NCBI GenBank assembly: GCA_017450065.1
Contig: JAFSYI010000069.1
Span: 1-38,684, forward strand
Source of the DNA: Lachnospiraceae bacterium
GTDB lineage: Bacteria; Bacillota; Clostridia; Lachnospirales; Lachnospiraceae
DNA: 38,684 nucleotides
Direction of reading: 5' to 3'
The notes under the pieces are model-generated. The model did no database searches, had not been told where the DNA came from, and saw nothing but the letters and a program-made list of their open reading frames with translations. How positions within the stretch are numbered: position 1 is the stretch's first letter; every line of letters starts with the position of its first letter. A program made the position numbers and the translations under genes. Positions 7,970-16,948 of the stretch are shown piece after piece.

Positions 7970-9010
7970 TTACACAAATTTATATATTGTTACTGTGTGA
8001 TACTTCTCTCCAGCCTTTTTAACAGGTGATTCAAAAGCCGGTTCATTAACACTGTTCGGGAAATATTGGGTTTCAAGACAGAAGCCGCCTCTGTCGCCAT
8101 ACTTTGCTCCGTCCTTTGCTTCAAATGGTGACAGTCCGTTACCCGAATAGAACTGCAGTCCGGGAAGATCGCTGTATACCTCCATCGTCCTGCCGTCATA
8201 GCTTGCCCTTGCAACCAGTCTCAGGGTTCCGTCATAGTTATCTATAACAAAATTATGGTCATAGCCGTTTCCAAGCTTCATCTGCTCCCAATCCGAATCA
8301 ATATCCTGACCGATCTTCTTGGGAGAAGTAAAGTCCATAGCAGTTCCCTTTATATCACAGATCTTGCCTGTGGGTATCAGACCTGCCCTGACCTCAGTAG
8401 CCTTTGATGCATTTATCATAAGCACAGTGTCAAGAAGCGCCCTGCTTCCGGCCTCATGTCCCCCAAGGGCAAAATAGCTGTGATTGGTCATATTAAATAA
8501 TGTAGCCTTATCACTTACTCCTTCATATTCAAGCTTAAGCTCATTATCATCGCTGAGGGTATATGTAACAGAAGCTGTTATATTTCCGGGGAATCCCATT
8601 AATCCATCCTCTGTCTTTACTTTGAACTTAACACCGTTATCTACAAGTTCCGCATTAAACAGCTGCTTATGATAACCAAGATCAAAATCACTGTGCAGGT
8701 TATTTCCTCCGTCATTATCCTTAAGCCTGTACTCCGTCCCGTCTATTGTAAAACTGCACCCTGCTATCCTGTTTGCGCTCGGCCCTATAGTACCTCCGAA
8801 GAAATTGGGATTACTCTCATACTGGGCAACATTGTCAAATCCAAGCACCACATCTTTAACCTCTCCCTTGTCATTAGGTACCTTAAGGCTTACCAGTATG
8901 GCACCAAGATCGGTAAGTACCGCTTTCATTCCCTTTGCATTCTTTATCGTATACAGGCTTACTTCCTTACCATCCTTTGTTTTTCCAAAGCTTTTTACTT
9001 CTACAACCAT
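7970..9010 (-). CDS. galM: Aldose 1-epimerase (mutarotase)
   Basis: This enzyme interconverts the alpha and beta anomers of galactose and glucose, feeding the Leloir pathway in the cytoplasm. The 346-residue length is normal. Family landmarks are SANRIAG around R81, NNLHSD with H106, the catalytic acid H177 in FNMTNHSYFALGG, and the catalytic base E313 in GGFCLETQYFPNSVN. The ATG at 9010 has AGAGGT upstream. It lies 98 bases after recR and is followed immediately by the two-helix membrane protein. No other galactose genes are in the window. Confidence 0.93.
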   Translation of the reverse strand: MVVEVKSFGKTKDGKEVSLYTIKNAKGMKAVLTDLGAILVSLKVPNDKGEVKDVVLGFDNVAQYESNPNFFGGTIGPSANRIAGCSFTIDGTEYRLKDNDGGNNLHSDFDLGYHKQLFNAELVDNGVKFKVKTEDGLMGFPGNITASVTYTLSDDNELKLEYEGVSDKATLFNMTNHSYFALGGHEAGSRALLDTVLMINASKATEVRAGLIPTGKICDIKGTAMDFTSPKKIGQDIDSDWEQMKLGNGYDHNFVIDNYDGTLRLVARASYDGRTMEVYSDLPGLQFYSGNGLSPFEAKDGAKYGDRGGFCLETQYFPNSVNEPAFESPVKKAGEKYHTVTIYKFV

Positions 9011-9108
9011 TTGTTTACCTCTTTCATCTTTCCATCCGGTTTATATTTTTCATTCAGTTTTCTTTATTTGTAACTGCTTTAAACAGCATATAGGTTCAAA
9101 ATATGCCA

Positions 9109-9708
9109 TTATAGCTCAACCCTTGCATCCAGAGCCCTTGACAGGGTAACCTCATCAATATTCTCAAGTTCTCCTCCTACAGGTACTCCGCTTGCTATCC
9201 TTGTCACCCTTATACCCGATGACTTTATAAGCTTACTGATATACATTGCGGTTGTCTCGCCCTCAATACTTGAATTGGTAGCTATAATAACCTCTGTAGC
9301 ATCCACACTCTGAAGCCTTCTCAGAAGTTCCGGAAGCCGTATATCATTTGGTCCCACTCCGAGACTGGGGTTTATCGCACCGTGAAGCACATGATAAACG
9401 CCCTTGTATTTACCCGTTTTTTCATAAGCGGTCATATCTCTGGTATTCTCCACAACCATTATCTGTCTGTGATCGCGGCTCTCATCCTTACATACAGGAC
9501 AGATATCATTATCCGTAAGTGTAAAGCATTCCTGACAGTATTTTATATTGTTTCGTGCCTCGGTCATGGCTTTTGCAAGATTATCTACCTTGTCCTTCGG
9601 CATATTTATTATATGAAAGGCAAGCCGCTGTGCGGATTTGTTTCCTATACCGGGCAGAACCGACAGTTCTCCTATCAGACGGCTTATATATCCGCTGTAT
9701 AGTTCCAT
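9109..9708 (-). CDS. recR: Recombination mediator RecR
   Basis: RecR works with RecO (and RecF) to load RecA on gapped DNA. The protein has an N-terminal helix-hairpin-helix (LPGIGNKSAQRLAFH), a four-cysteine zinc finger (CQECF, then CPVC, about residues 54-70), and a Toprim domain beginning at IMVVENTRDM with E at about 88 and later IATNSSIEGE. The ATG at 9708 (MELYSGYISRLI) is chosen over an earlier in-frame start at 9729 because GGGGA lies seven bases upstream and the family starts here. It belongs to the classic dnaX-ybaB-recR cluster, although 109 bases with a hairpin separate it from ybaB. Confidence 0.96.
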   Translation of the reverse strand: MELYSGYISRLIGELSVLPGIGNKSAQRLAFHIINMPKDKVDNLAKAMTEARNNIKYCQECFTLTDNDICPVCKDESRDHRQIMVVENTRDMTAYEKTGKYKGVYHVLHGAINPSLGVGPNDIRLPELLRRLQSVDATEVIIATNSSIEGETTAMYISKLIKSSGIRVTRIASGVPVGGELENIDEVTLSRALDARVEL

Positions 9709-9778
9709 TAGTATTCCCCTTATGACCAATCTCTGTTTTCATAATCCATTTTATATTATTTAAAATGTAAAAATCATA

Positions 9779-9803
9779 AGGAATCCTCATACAAAAGATT
9801 CCT
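9779..9803 (-). terminator. Weak hairpin between ybaB and recR
   Basis: Seven-base arms (AGGAATC/GATTCCT) surround an 11-base loop 15 bases after the ybaB stop; on the minus strand a T-rich run (TATGATTTTTAC) follows. It could attenuate transcription into recR. The stem is short, so confidence is low. Confidence 0.3.
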
Positions 9804-9817
9804 CCTCATGATCCGTA

Positions 9818-10174
9818 TCAGAAAGGAAAGCCTCCTCCCATTCCGAGTCCGCCTGTCAGCTTACCCATACTGTTCTGAGTTTCTTCTTCAACCTTGCGGA
9901 GCGCTTCATTCATGGCAGCCATTATAAGATCCTCCAGCATCTCTATATCATCTGGATCAACCACCTCTTCCTTAAGCTTTACCGCTGTTACCTGTTTCTT
10001 ACCGGATATGGTAACCTCAACCGCTCCACCACCCGCTGAAGCGCTGAATTCCTTTTCTTCAAGCTCCTTCTGACTCTCTTCAAGCTGCTTCTGCATCTTC
10101 TGAGCCTGCTTCATCAGGTTACTCATGTTTCCGGGCATTCCCATACCTCCGGGAAATCCGCCTCTCTTTGCCAT
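9818..10174 (-). CDS. ybaB: YbaB/EbfC nucleoid-associated protein
   Basis: This small homodimeric DNA-binding protein is encoded between dnaX and recR in most bacteria. The 118 residues show the typical order: a Gly/Met-rich N-terminus ([13 protein letters not shown]), a long helix ([24 protein letters not shown]), a beta core ([24 protein letters not shown]), a second helix ([18 protein letters not shown]), and a glycine-rich tail. An AGGAGG lies upstream. It begins 19 bases after dnaX. Confidence 0.95.
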   Translation of the reverse strand: MAKRGGFPGGMGMPGNMSNLMKQAQKMQKQLEESQKELEEKEFSASAGGGAVEVTISGKKQVTAVKLKEEVVDPDDIEMLEDLIMAAMNEALRKVEEETQNSMGKLTGGLGMGGGFPF

Positions 10175-10193
10175 CTGTTATTTCCTCCCTACA

Positions 10194-11777
10194 TCAATAT
10201 TCATCCGTATCACTGTCATCCATCGTGATTTCCATATTTATCTTCGAAAGATCCGGGAATTTCCTTCCTGCTCCTTTTCCTTCTCCCTTCAGGATAACCT
10301 CATAATCCACCTCTCCGCCCATAACCTCCGTAAACGTTCTATTAAGTTCTTCGGCTGCCATATCCTTCATCAGATACTCATAAGCAAATGGATCTTTTGT
10401 TGTTATTATAAGCCTGTCATCATCTGACAGAGACAGACTGCTCTTCTTAAGAAAGCTTTGTACGGGATTCCGGACAAGATTTATTATTTTCGGCCACTGC
10501 GATACTATTTTTTTTATATCTCCCGGAACCGGCCTTGTAAGCTGCACGGGCTGTTCATCATCATCGTCCGTTGCGTTTACCTGACTCACGGCACCCGGCA
10601 CCGGTGCGGGTATCATACCATTCTCAAGCTTCTCCTCAAGCGCCTTTATCCTGTCCTTAAGAGAATCCGTGTCCGTCTCCATGTCGGGTCTGCACAGCTT
10701 TATTATCGCAATTTCTATAAGTATTCTCTTTTGCGTCGCATATTTTATCTCATTTGACAGCTCGGAAAATACTCTGATATAGCGCATTATCCTGTTTAGA
10801 TCTATTGCCGAAGCTTCTCTCATGAGCTGTTCGAGGTTCTCGGAAGACATATCCAGAACCTCTTCGATATTGTCCTCTTCCGAGGATTTGACCAGCAACA
10901 GATTCCGTAAATACCAGGTAAAATCAGTAACGAACTGATTAAGCTCCCTTCCCTGGGCAACCACATCACCGAGCAGCTCTACAGATGACTTTATGTCCCG
11001 TGCCATTACTGAACATAAAAGATCCGAAAATACTTTGGTATCAACAGCCCCGAGAACCTCCAGCACCTTATCATAGGTAAGCTTCTGTCCGTAATAGAAG
11101 GAGCTGCACTGATCGAACAGACTGAGCGCATCTCTTAATCCACCGTCTGCGGCTTTTGCAATATAAGCAAGAGCCCTTTCATCTGCCTCAATACCCTCAC
11201 CCTCCATCAGTTCATGGAGGCGTTCCACTATGGTGTCGGCTGCTATCCTCTTAAAATCATACCTCTGGCACCGCGACAATATGGTTACGGGTATCTTATG
11301 GTATTCAGTGGTCGCAAGAATAAAGATCACATATGAAGGCGGCTCCTCCAATGTCTTAAGCAGGGCGTTGAACGCCGCATTCGAAAGGTTGTGAGCCTCA
11401 TCTATTATATAAACCTTATATCTTCCTTCAGTAGGAGCATAAGTAACTTCATCTCTTATAAGACGGACATCATCCACACCGTTATTGGATGCTGCATCCA
11501 TCTCAATGACGTTCATTGAACTTCCTTCGGCAATTGCCCTGCAGCTTTTGCATTCTCCGCAGGGACTCCCGTCTATGGGATTCTCACAGTTGACCGCCTT
11601 TGCCACTATCTTGGCTATGGTGGTCTTTCCTGTTCCTCTGGTACCGCAGAACAGGTAGGCGTGTCCGATGCGGTCACGAATTATTTGATTTTTAAGGGTG
11701 GTTACTATTGCTTCCTGCCCCTTTACATCCTGAAACCTTTCGGGCCGCCATTTCCTGTATAACGCGGTATATGACAT
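10194..11777 (-). CDS. dnaX: DNA polymerase III subunit gamma/tau
   Basis: This is the AAA+ clamp-loader ATPase of the replicative polymerase. The 527-residue protein has Walker A GTRGTGKT (45-52), zinc-binding cysteines at 64, 73, 76 and 79, DEAH at 126-129, sensor/arginine-finger region ILSRCQRYDF at about 167-176, and a C-terminal region with a KxExEL-type linker from about 375. No A-rich slippery heptamer with a nearby stop is evident, so a single full-length product is likely. It follows pfkA by 24 bases and precedes ybaB by 19. Confidence 0.97.
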   Translation of the reverse strand: MSYTALYRKWRPERFQDVKGQEAIVTTLKNQIIRDRIGHAYLFCGTRGTGKTTIAKIVAKAVNCENPIDGSPCGECKSCRAIAEGSSMNVIEMDAASNNGVDDVRLIRDEVTYAPTEGRYKVYIIDEAHNLSNAAFNALLKTLEEPPSYVIFILATTEYHKIPVTILSRCQRYDFKRIAADTIVERLHELMEGEGIEADERALAYIAKAADGGLRDALSLFDQCSSFYYGQKLTYDKVLEVLGAVDTKVFSDLLCSVMARDIKSSVELLGDVVAQGRELNQFVTDFTWYLRNLLLVKSSEEDNIEEVLDMSSENLEQLMREASAIDLNRIMRYIRVFSELSNEIKYATQKRILIEIAIIKLCRPDMETDTDSLKDRIKALEEKLENGMIPAPVPGAVSQVNATDDDDEQPVQLTRPVPGDIKKIVSQWPKIINLVRNPVQSFLKKSSLSLSDDDRLIITTKDPFAYEYLMKDMAAEELNRTFTEVMGGEVDYEVILKGEGKGAGRKFPDLSKINMEITMDDSDTDEY

Positions 11778-11801
11778 CTTATCCTAACTTCCTTCCCCTG
11801 C

Positions 11802-12884
11802 TCATTCGTCACCAAAGCTTATTCCGAGAAGCTTGGCTTCCTTGATTATCGTTGCATCCGGAGATACGTATTTAAGCTTGCCCGCAACATCATCAAGCGG
11901 AACCTTAACGATCTCTCTGTTTTTATATCCAACCATAAAGCCGTATTCACCCTTCATGATAAGCGCGCCGGCTTCCGCTCCCAAACGGCTTGCGAATACG
12001 CGGTCATATGCGCACGGTGTTCCACCTCTCTGTGTATGTCCGGGAACCGTAACCCTTATTTCCTGTCCTGTCCTCTTCTGAAGCTCATCAGCAAGCTCAT
12101 ATGATACAGAAGGATATTTTGTCTTCTCCATGTATTCCTTAAGTTCCTTCTTGCTCATCTTTGCCTTCTGCTTGCTCATCGCTCCTTCGGCAACCGCAAG
12201 AATGGTAAAAGTAGAGCCTCTCTTTACTCTTAAATTAATGGCTTCAACTATCTTATCGGTGTCATAAGGGATCTCAGGGATAAGTATGATGTCCGCACCG
12301 CCCGCAATACCTGCGTTAAGGGTAAGCCATCCTACCTTGTGTCCCATTACTTCCACTATAAATACACGTCCGTGAGATGATGCCGTTGTATGTATACAGT
12401 CAATGCAGTCAACTGCTATATCCACCGCGCTCTGGAAGCCGAAAGTCATGTCTGTTCCATACAGATCATTGTCTATGGTCTTGGGCAGCGTGATAATATT
12501 AAGTCCTTCCTGGCTCAGCAGATGAGCTGTTTTATGTGTTCCGTTACCTCCAAGTACAACCAGACAGTCAAGATTAAGATTATAATATGTCTGTTTCATT
12601 GCGGCAACCTTATCCAGTCCGTTCTCATCCGGCTCCCTTATGGTCTTAAAAGGTGTTCTGGATGTTCCGAGTATTGTACCGCCCCTTGTAAGGATACCGG
12701 AAAAATCCTTAAACTCGAACTTCCTGTAATCGTGGTAAATAAGACCTCTGTATCCATTGTTGAATCCATAGATCTCTACCTGATCTCCGCCAAGTGTATA
12801 CCACAATGATTTAACAACACCTCTCATTGCCGCATTAAGTGCCTGGCAGTCCCCGCCGCTTGTTAGCATACCGATTCTCTTCAT
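11802..12884 (-). CDS. pfkA: 6-phosphofructokinase, group III (G104/K124) type
   Basis: The enzyme phosphorylates fructose 6-phosphate, the committed step of glycolysis. The ATG at 12884 (MKRIGMLTSGGDCQALNAA) has GGAGAAGGG just upstream and is preferred over an earlier in-frame start at 12914. The phosphate-donor loop reads GGNGT, with a glycine at the position equivalent to G104 of the E. coli enzyme, which favours ATP. PKTIDND carries the lysine (K135) seen in PPi-dependent and mixed-substrate PFKs, and D138 is the catalytic base. Glycine plus lysine defines the group III subfamily. MGR of the E. coli family is MGH here. It is followed 24 bases later by dnaX and preceded by the ACP/FkbH pair. 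Confidence 0.93.
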   Translation of the reverse strand: MKRIGMLTSGGDCQALNAAMRGVVKSLWYTLGGDQVEIYGFNNGYRGLIYHDYRKFEFKDFSGILTRGGTILGTSRTPFKTIREPDENGLDKVAAMKQTYYNLNLDCLVVLGGNGTHKTAHLLSQEGLNIITLPKTIDNDLYGTDMTFGFQSAVDIAVDCIDCIHTTASSHGRVFIVEVMGHKVGWLTLNAGIAGGADIILIPEIPYDTDKIVEAINLRVKRGSTFTILAVAEGAMSKQKAKMSKKELKEYMEKTKYPSVSYELADELQKRTGQEIRVTVPGHTQRGGTPCAYDRVFASRLGAEAGALIMKGEYGFMVGYKNREIVKVPLDDVAGKLKYVSPDATIIKEAKLLGISFGDE

Positions 12885-12925
12885 ATTCCCTTCTCCTTTC
12901 TGTAACCCTTTCAATATTATAAAGC

Positions 12926-12984
12926 CATAAGGAATCCACCGCTACGCCCTAAAGGACTAGCTTCGCGTCGCGGTCCCCCTTATG
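12926..12984 (-). repeat. REP-like imperfect palindrome overlapping the end of the ACP gene
   Basis: Outer arms CATAAGG (12926-12932) and CCTTATG (12978-12984) are perfect. Inside them ACCGC pairs with GCGGT, and TACG nearly pairs with CGTC, around a loop containing CCTAAAGGAC. The element supplies the last seven codons of the ACP gene (GTATRS and the stop). A shortened relative (CTTCGCG followed by GGTCCCTCCTTATGA) lies at 29070-29091. This looks like a dispersed repetitive palindrome, but only the two copies are seen here. Confidence 0.5.
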
Positions 12985-13208
12985 ATAAAATCAACCATTT
13001 CGCCTACATTTTTCATTTTTACAACTGTCTTCATATCGAACCTTATGTCGAATTCCTCTTCCACGGCATCCATGAGTGTAATATGTATAAGGCTGTCCCA
13101 CCCATCTATATCCGCTGCCGTGGTTTCATCACCAACCGTGATGTCGTCCCTGTCAAACACATCGCGAAATACTTCGTTTAACCGGGTATATACCTCTTCT
13201 CTGCTCAT
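12957..13208 (-). CDS. Acyl carrier protein (stand-alone)
   Basis: This 83-residue carrier protein has the phosphopantetheine attachment motif GWDSLIHITLM, with serine at about 39, and the usual acidic four-helix pattern (ITVGDETTAADIDGW and AVEEEFDIRFDMKTV). The ATG at 13208 has AAGGGG upstream; an in-frame GTG at 13238 is less likely. It starts 34 bases after the FkbH-like gene. In known pathways FkbH-type proteins load a glycerate unit onto exactly such an ACP, so this is most likely its carrier rather than the fatty-acid ACP. Its C-terminal tail GTATRS is encoded by a REP-like palindrome. Confidence 0.88.
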   Translation of the reverse strand: MSREEVYTRLNEVFRDVFDRDDITVGDETTAADIDGWDSLIHITLMDAVEEEFDIRFDMKTVVKMKNVGEMVDFIIRGTATRS

Positions 13209-13242
13209 TTCTTCCCCTTTCAGTAGACCTGTCAGCACGGCA

Positions 13243-15027
13243 CTATTGATCTGAATTTACCGCTATATACTGATTCTTGTCTTTATAATCATCTTTAATC
13301 TTAAATTCCCACGTCCGGTTTCCGTCACTGTCCTCATTTATAAGCTCAAATCCCATAAGCCCGTAGAAATCCTTAACCATCTTATTCTTTGCTGTCGGAT
13401 AATAATACCCGTGAATGATCTTGATCCCTGCTTCCCTTGCCCTGTGTACCAGTTCATCCATCATGGCGAACTCCATATCCCTCTTAAGCACACGACAGCT
13501 CATTATCCACAGATCCAAATCCAGGACATCACCGTTCTTATGACCTATAACGACCGAAACCACTCCGTTATCTCCGAACTTATCCTGCAGCTTTCCGTAA
13601 ATATCTATATATTCATCCGATGCTGCCGTTTCTTCAATTTCAGCCCGTGTATACCGCTTTGTCGTCAGATTGAACTGTTTGCTCTTATTGGAAAGCTGAG
13701 CTATTCTTTCCATATATACAGGTTCAAAGGGTTTAATTGTTCCCTTCATTTCAAGAGACGTCAGATAATCCCCGTAATTGTCAAAGCTCGCTTCAAGCTT
13801 TGCCCTCTTGGCGTTTTCCTTATACATCTCATTACGTTTGGCATCATCCGAGGATAAATTGGTAACCTCGAAAAAACCCGAATGGTCAATAATCCTTATA
13901 TAATCCTCGACACTCCCTATCTCCGGGGATACAACATTAAGCTGGCTTCTGACAATCTCACGCTCTGCCGGGTTATCATCTACAAAAACAAAGGATTCCG
14001 GAAGCAGATTAAGCTCTCCTGCCATATCTGCAAGGTTCTTGCTCTTCGGATCCCAGTTTGCCTTTATCTCTATAAAATCATCCGGCTTAAGTATCCCGTC
14101 CGGATGATTAAGTCCGGCTATGGCATTCTCTTCCTCGTTCTTGGAACAGACATTCAGGATAACTCCTATGTCCTTCTGCATCTTAAGATATTCCTGAAAC
14201 TCCGAATATACCTGACCCATAGATGTCTCAGGCCCTATCTCGATACCATCTACGCCGTCATCTCCGACTATTCCGCCCCAGAGTGTATTGTCAAGGTCTA
14301 ATGCCAGAGCTTTCTTATTCTTACCGTAAATGGATTTGATCATGTTGCTTACGCTAAACGCAAGTGTGGGAATAGCTTCCATCGACAACGCATATTTATA
14401 CATATGCCAGTACAGCGGATCGGACCACTTATCCAGACCATAGCATGCCGAAAGATAATTGATATCCTGGATGAAAAAATCCTTATGCTTTCCTGCGTAT
14501 TCCGCAAATCTGGAATTCAATCTGTTAATATAGTTCACCCTTCCGTGTATATCGGTTGCATCCGCATTACCCAACAGTCTGTAAAACGGATACTCGAAAT
14601 TGTTCTGAATGACCGGGCATTTATATGAACTTTCAATCTTACCCCACATTTTTAAATAGTGGTCATAATCGGCTTTCAGAAGCTCCTCTGTTTCATCCGC
14701 GCTCATAGAAAGAGTGGGATACTGTCTTATATTCCTGTTACTGGTATGTATATATATGATATCCGGCTTAAATTCCACAAGCTCCGGATTATCAAACATA
14801 ACATCTTCCCAATACCGGGCATATTCACTCTCGTAGAACTGAGGACGTATTCCCTGATCGAGAAGAAACAGCTCCAGTATCATTATTATATCATGTGTGG
14901 TAGAGCCTCCAAGTACAGCGATCCTCTTATCGATAAATCCGCTCCCCTGTTCAAGAAGCTGTCTTTTAATGGATTTTTTCTTCTTTATTATGTATCTGCT
15001 GTCAAAGGGATATTGCAATTCCTGCAT
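13243..15027 (-). CDS. FkbH-like HAD-IIIC/GNAT protein
   Basis: FkbH-type proteins take 1,3-bisphosphoglycerate, remove phosphate with a HAD domain and pass the glyceryl group to an ACP. The 594-residue protein has an N-terminal SGNH-like region (AVLGGSTTHDI). The HAD nucleophile motif is ALDLDNTLWGG (D244, D246), a second HAD motif is FVFVDDNPAERE, and the C-terminus is GNAT-like (LDLDLWIMSCRVLKRDMEFAMMDEL, YYPTAKNKMVKDFYGLMGFELI). The ATG at 15027 has AAGGAAGG upstream; the in-frame TTG at 15054 is rejected. It has its own promoter and is followed by the ACP and by pfkA. No ketosynthase, acyl-CoA dehydrogenase or methyltransferase is nearby, so the fate of a glyceryl-ACP is unknown. Confidence 0.88.
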   Translation of the reverse strand: MQELQYPFDSRYIIKKKKSIKRQLLEQGSGFIDKRIAVLGGSTTHDIIMILELFLLDQGIRPQFYESEYARYWEDVMFDNPELVEFKPDIIYIHTSNRNIRQYPTLSMSADETEELLKADYDHYLKMWGKIESSYKCPVIQNNFEYPFYRLLGNADATDIHGRVNYINRLNSRFAEYAGKHKDFFIQDINYLSACYGLDKWSDPLYWHMYKYALSMEAIPTLAFSVSNMIKSIYGKNKKALALDLDNTLWGGIVGDDGVDGIEIGPETSMGQVYSEFQEYLKMQKDIGVILNVCSKNEEENAIAGLNHPDGILKPDDFIEIKANWDPKSKNLADMAGELNLLPESFVFVDDNPAEREIVRSQLNVVSPEIGSVEDYIRIIDHSGFFEVTNLSSDDAKRNEMYKENAKRAKLEASFDNYGDYLTSLEMKGTIKPFEPVYMERIAQLSNKSKQFNLTTKRYTRAEIEETAASDEYIDIYGKLQDKFGDNGVVSVVIGHKNGDVLDLDLWIMSCRVLKRDMEFAMMDELVHRAREAGIKIIHGYYYPTAKNKMVKDFYGLMGFELINEDSDGNRTWEFKIKDDYKDKNQYIAVNSDQ

Positions 15028-15067
15028 TGAATGATATGCCTTCCTTGTTATCAAAAGTTATACATTA

Positions 15068-15096
15068 AGTATATCCGATTTACCCATCGATTTCAA
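15068..15096 (-). promoter_or_regulatory. Sigma-A promoter of the fkbH-acp-pfkA unit
   Basis: On the minus strand TTGAAA (15096-15091) and TATACT (15073-15068) are separated by exactly 17 bases, about 40 bases before the ATG at 15027. It separates this unit from the signalling cluster upstream. Confidence 0.65.
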
Positions 15097-15119
15097 TCAA
15101 AACAAAAAGGTACTGTCTC

Positions 15120-15884
15120 TTACTTAAGCTTCTCATACAGAAGATTTAACAGGTTCTCTCTCGATGTGGATTTAAGAATGTATCCGTCAGGTTTTAATGA
15201 CATAATACGCTCAACCGCCTCCCTGTTTCCTATACCTGTCAGGAAGATAACCGGGATATCCTTTGTATCCGGTTCCTGTTTTAACATCTGAAACACCTGC
15301 GGACCGTCAATTCCAGGCATTTCATAATCAAGCAGTATAAGATCTGCCCTGTTCTTTAACAGGAACTTGATAGCCTGCATCCCGGCTGTAACTATATCGG
15401 TCTGATATTCTTTCCTGATCCATTCCCTTATCATTTTGGCATATGAAGAATCATCATCTACGATAAGTATCCTTTTTAAAGATCCTGACGATCCCGGCAG
15501 ACCGACAGCATTCTCTATTACAGGCACAAGAATATCCATTTCTACAGGTCTGTCAACCCATGTGTAATCACCGATCATGGGCACCTTATCAAACAGACCG
15601 GCACGGTCTTTTTCCTCTCCTATAATGATCATGCTTCTGCCGCTTCTGTTTACCTTATCACAGATATATGTCAGTTCTTCCGTCTTATCTTTCATTTCCG
15701 CTATATTTCCCGGAAGATAAAGAAGAAACAGATCTGTACTGCATGAAATATCCCTTAATTTCTCAAAGCCTTCCGAAAGAATAGAGGCTTTATATCCTGC
15801 ATCCTTCAGTTTTCTCTCAATGCCTTTCACAACAACACTGTACTGTAATACGATCAGTACAAGGCTTTTCTGTCCTTCGCTCAT
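15120..15884 (-). CDS. Double receiver protein, N-terminal domain degenerate
   Basis: The second half (about 135-255) is a full CheY-like receiver: ILIVDDDSSYAKMI, phosphorylation site in LILLDYEMPGIDG, IFLTG, and the conserved lysine in DGYILKS. The first half (about 8-125) has receiver-like alternation (LVLIVLQYSVVVKGIERKL, LFLLYLPG, SMIIIGEE, YTWVDRPVEMDIL) but lacks the acidic pocket and the phospho-acceptor in the usual place, so it is a pseudo-receiver. There is no output domain. The ATG at 15884 is preferred to a GTG at 15896. As the last gene of the seven-gene cluster it is a likely phosphorelay end point or adaptor for the two HPt proteins. Confidence 0.82.
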   Translation of the reverse strand: MSEGQKSLVLIVLQYSVVVKGIERKLKDAGYKASILSEGFEKLRDISCSTDLFLLYLPGNIAEMKDKTEELTYICDKVNRSGRSMIIIGEEKDRAGLFDKVPMIGDYTWVDRPVEMDILVPVIENAVGLPGSSGSLKRILIVDDDSSYAKMIREWIRKEYQTDIVTAGMQAIKFLLKNRADLILLDYEMPGIDGPQVFQMLKQEPDTKDIPVIFLTGIGNREAVERIMSLKPDGYILKSTSRENLLNLLYEKLK

Positions 15885-15957
15885 TTTTCTTCCCACCGCG
15901 TATTTCGAGCCTTATCCCATTCAGACATCTAATGACGATGTGTCTGCACTCATGGTT

Positions 15958-16923
15958 TTATCCCAGTATCTCACAATATACCAGCGTCTGGTTAAGGAGC
16001 TGATAAGCCACTTCACCGAAGGTAACAGGGCCTGTATACGGAGGTATCTTCTGCCCTTTTAAGTTTCCAAACTGATAATTCAGTATACAATTACAGGATA
16101 AAGCAGGCCTGTGAGCTCCCGCTTCATTGATCCTCTCCCTGAACTTTGCGGCATAATCCTCCACATCAACCGCAAAACGGTATTCAATATTCCTAAAGAC
16201 AGGAGCATAGAAACTTACAGTGCTGTCTGTCACTTCCTTGATCGAAGTATTTATATACGAACCATTATAATCCGCAACCAGCGGCATCTTTATGTCTATA
16301 CCCTTCTTCCTTATATATTCCGATAGATTCACATCCTGCCCGTTAACTATGCAGTTTGTAACGCTCAGATCATTATCGTTAAACTGAATGATCGGATCGG
16401 TCTTATCATCCGAGAAAATATTTATCATATTTATCATGGCGCTCTTCCCTTCCGGAAGCTTTATATACATTGCCACTGCCTTATCTGTATATGATTCTCC
16501 CCTTGTACCGTCATAAACCCTGGCCGTTCCGCCCGTTTCAAGATCGAACCCGGATATCCAGCCTATAGTCGGATGCATAAGCAGTTCTTCCACCTCGGGA
16601 GCTTCCTTGGCATACTTTGTAGCTACCTGCGATCCGTATGGAATGATAAGCATGGTAAGACCGTTATCATAGCATTCTTCAACAATCTGAAAGATATTAT
16701 ACTTTCCGTAAGCTTCTACTCTTATTTCCTCGGCATAATCTATCTCATCCACAAAAAGTCTCTCTTTTGTAAGAAGTCCGCCCTCTTCACTGATGAAATA
16801 CGGAGTTGTTCCTCCTATCCAATTGCCCTTTGGAAGCTGTTTTAACAGTGATTCATCCGCTGCTATATGTAGTTTTTTCCCTTCATTTATTAAATTTATG
16901 GTCTCTTCCAAATTAATAAGCAT
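15958..16923 (-). CDS. FIST-like sensory/adaptor protein (tentative)
   Basis: This soluble 321-residue protein lies inside a histidine-kinase cluster. The N-terminus (NWIGGTTPYFISEEGGLLTKERLFV) and the middle region do not match anything I know with certainty. The last 50 residues (RPALSCNCILNYQF, then FGEVAYQLLNQTLVYCEI) resemble the end of FIST_C domains, which have a conserved cysteine followed by a GE-x-N-Q-T pattern. FIST domains are putative small-ligand sensors found with kinases and diguanylate cyclases, which fits the neighbourhood. AGGAGG is seven bases before ATG. The family may carry a DUF name; I am not sure which. Confidence 0.5.
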   Translation of the reverse strand: MLINLEETINLINEGKKLHIAADESLLKQLPKGNWIGGTTPYFISEEGGLLTKERLFVDEIDYAEEIRVEAYGKYNIFQIVEECYDNGLTMLIIPYGSQVATKYAKEAPEVEELLMHPTIGWISGFDLETGGTARVYDGTRGESYTDKAVAMYIKLPEGKSAMINMINIFSDDKTDPIIQFNDNDLSVTNCIVNGQDVNLSEYIRKKGIDIKMPLVADYNGSYINTSIKEVTDSTVSFYAPVFRNIEYRFAVDVEDYAAKFRERINEAGAHRPALSCNCILNYQFGNLKGQKIPPYTGPVTFGEVAYQLLNQTLVYCEILG

Positions 16924-16948
16924 ATTTTTTCCTCCTTTTCTCTGCCGT

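Noticed and set aside
10194-11777. Programmed frameshift in dnaX giving gamma and tau forms
   Set aside because: I could not find an A-AAA-AAG-type slippery site with an adjacent alternative stop in the appropriate region.
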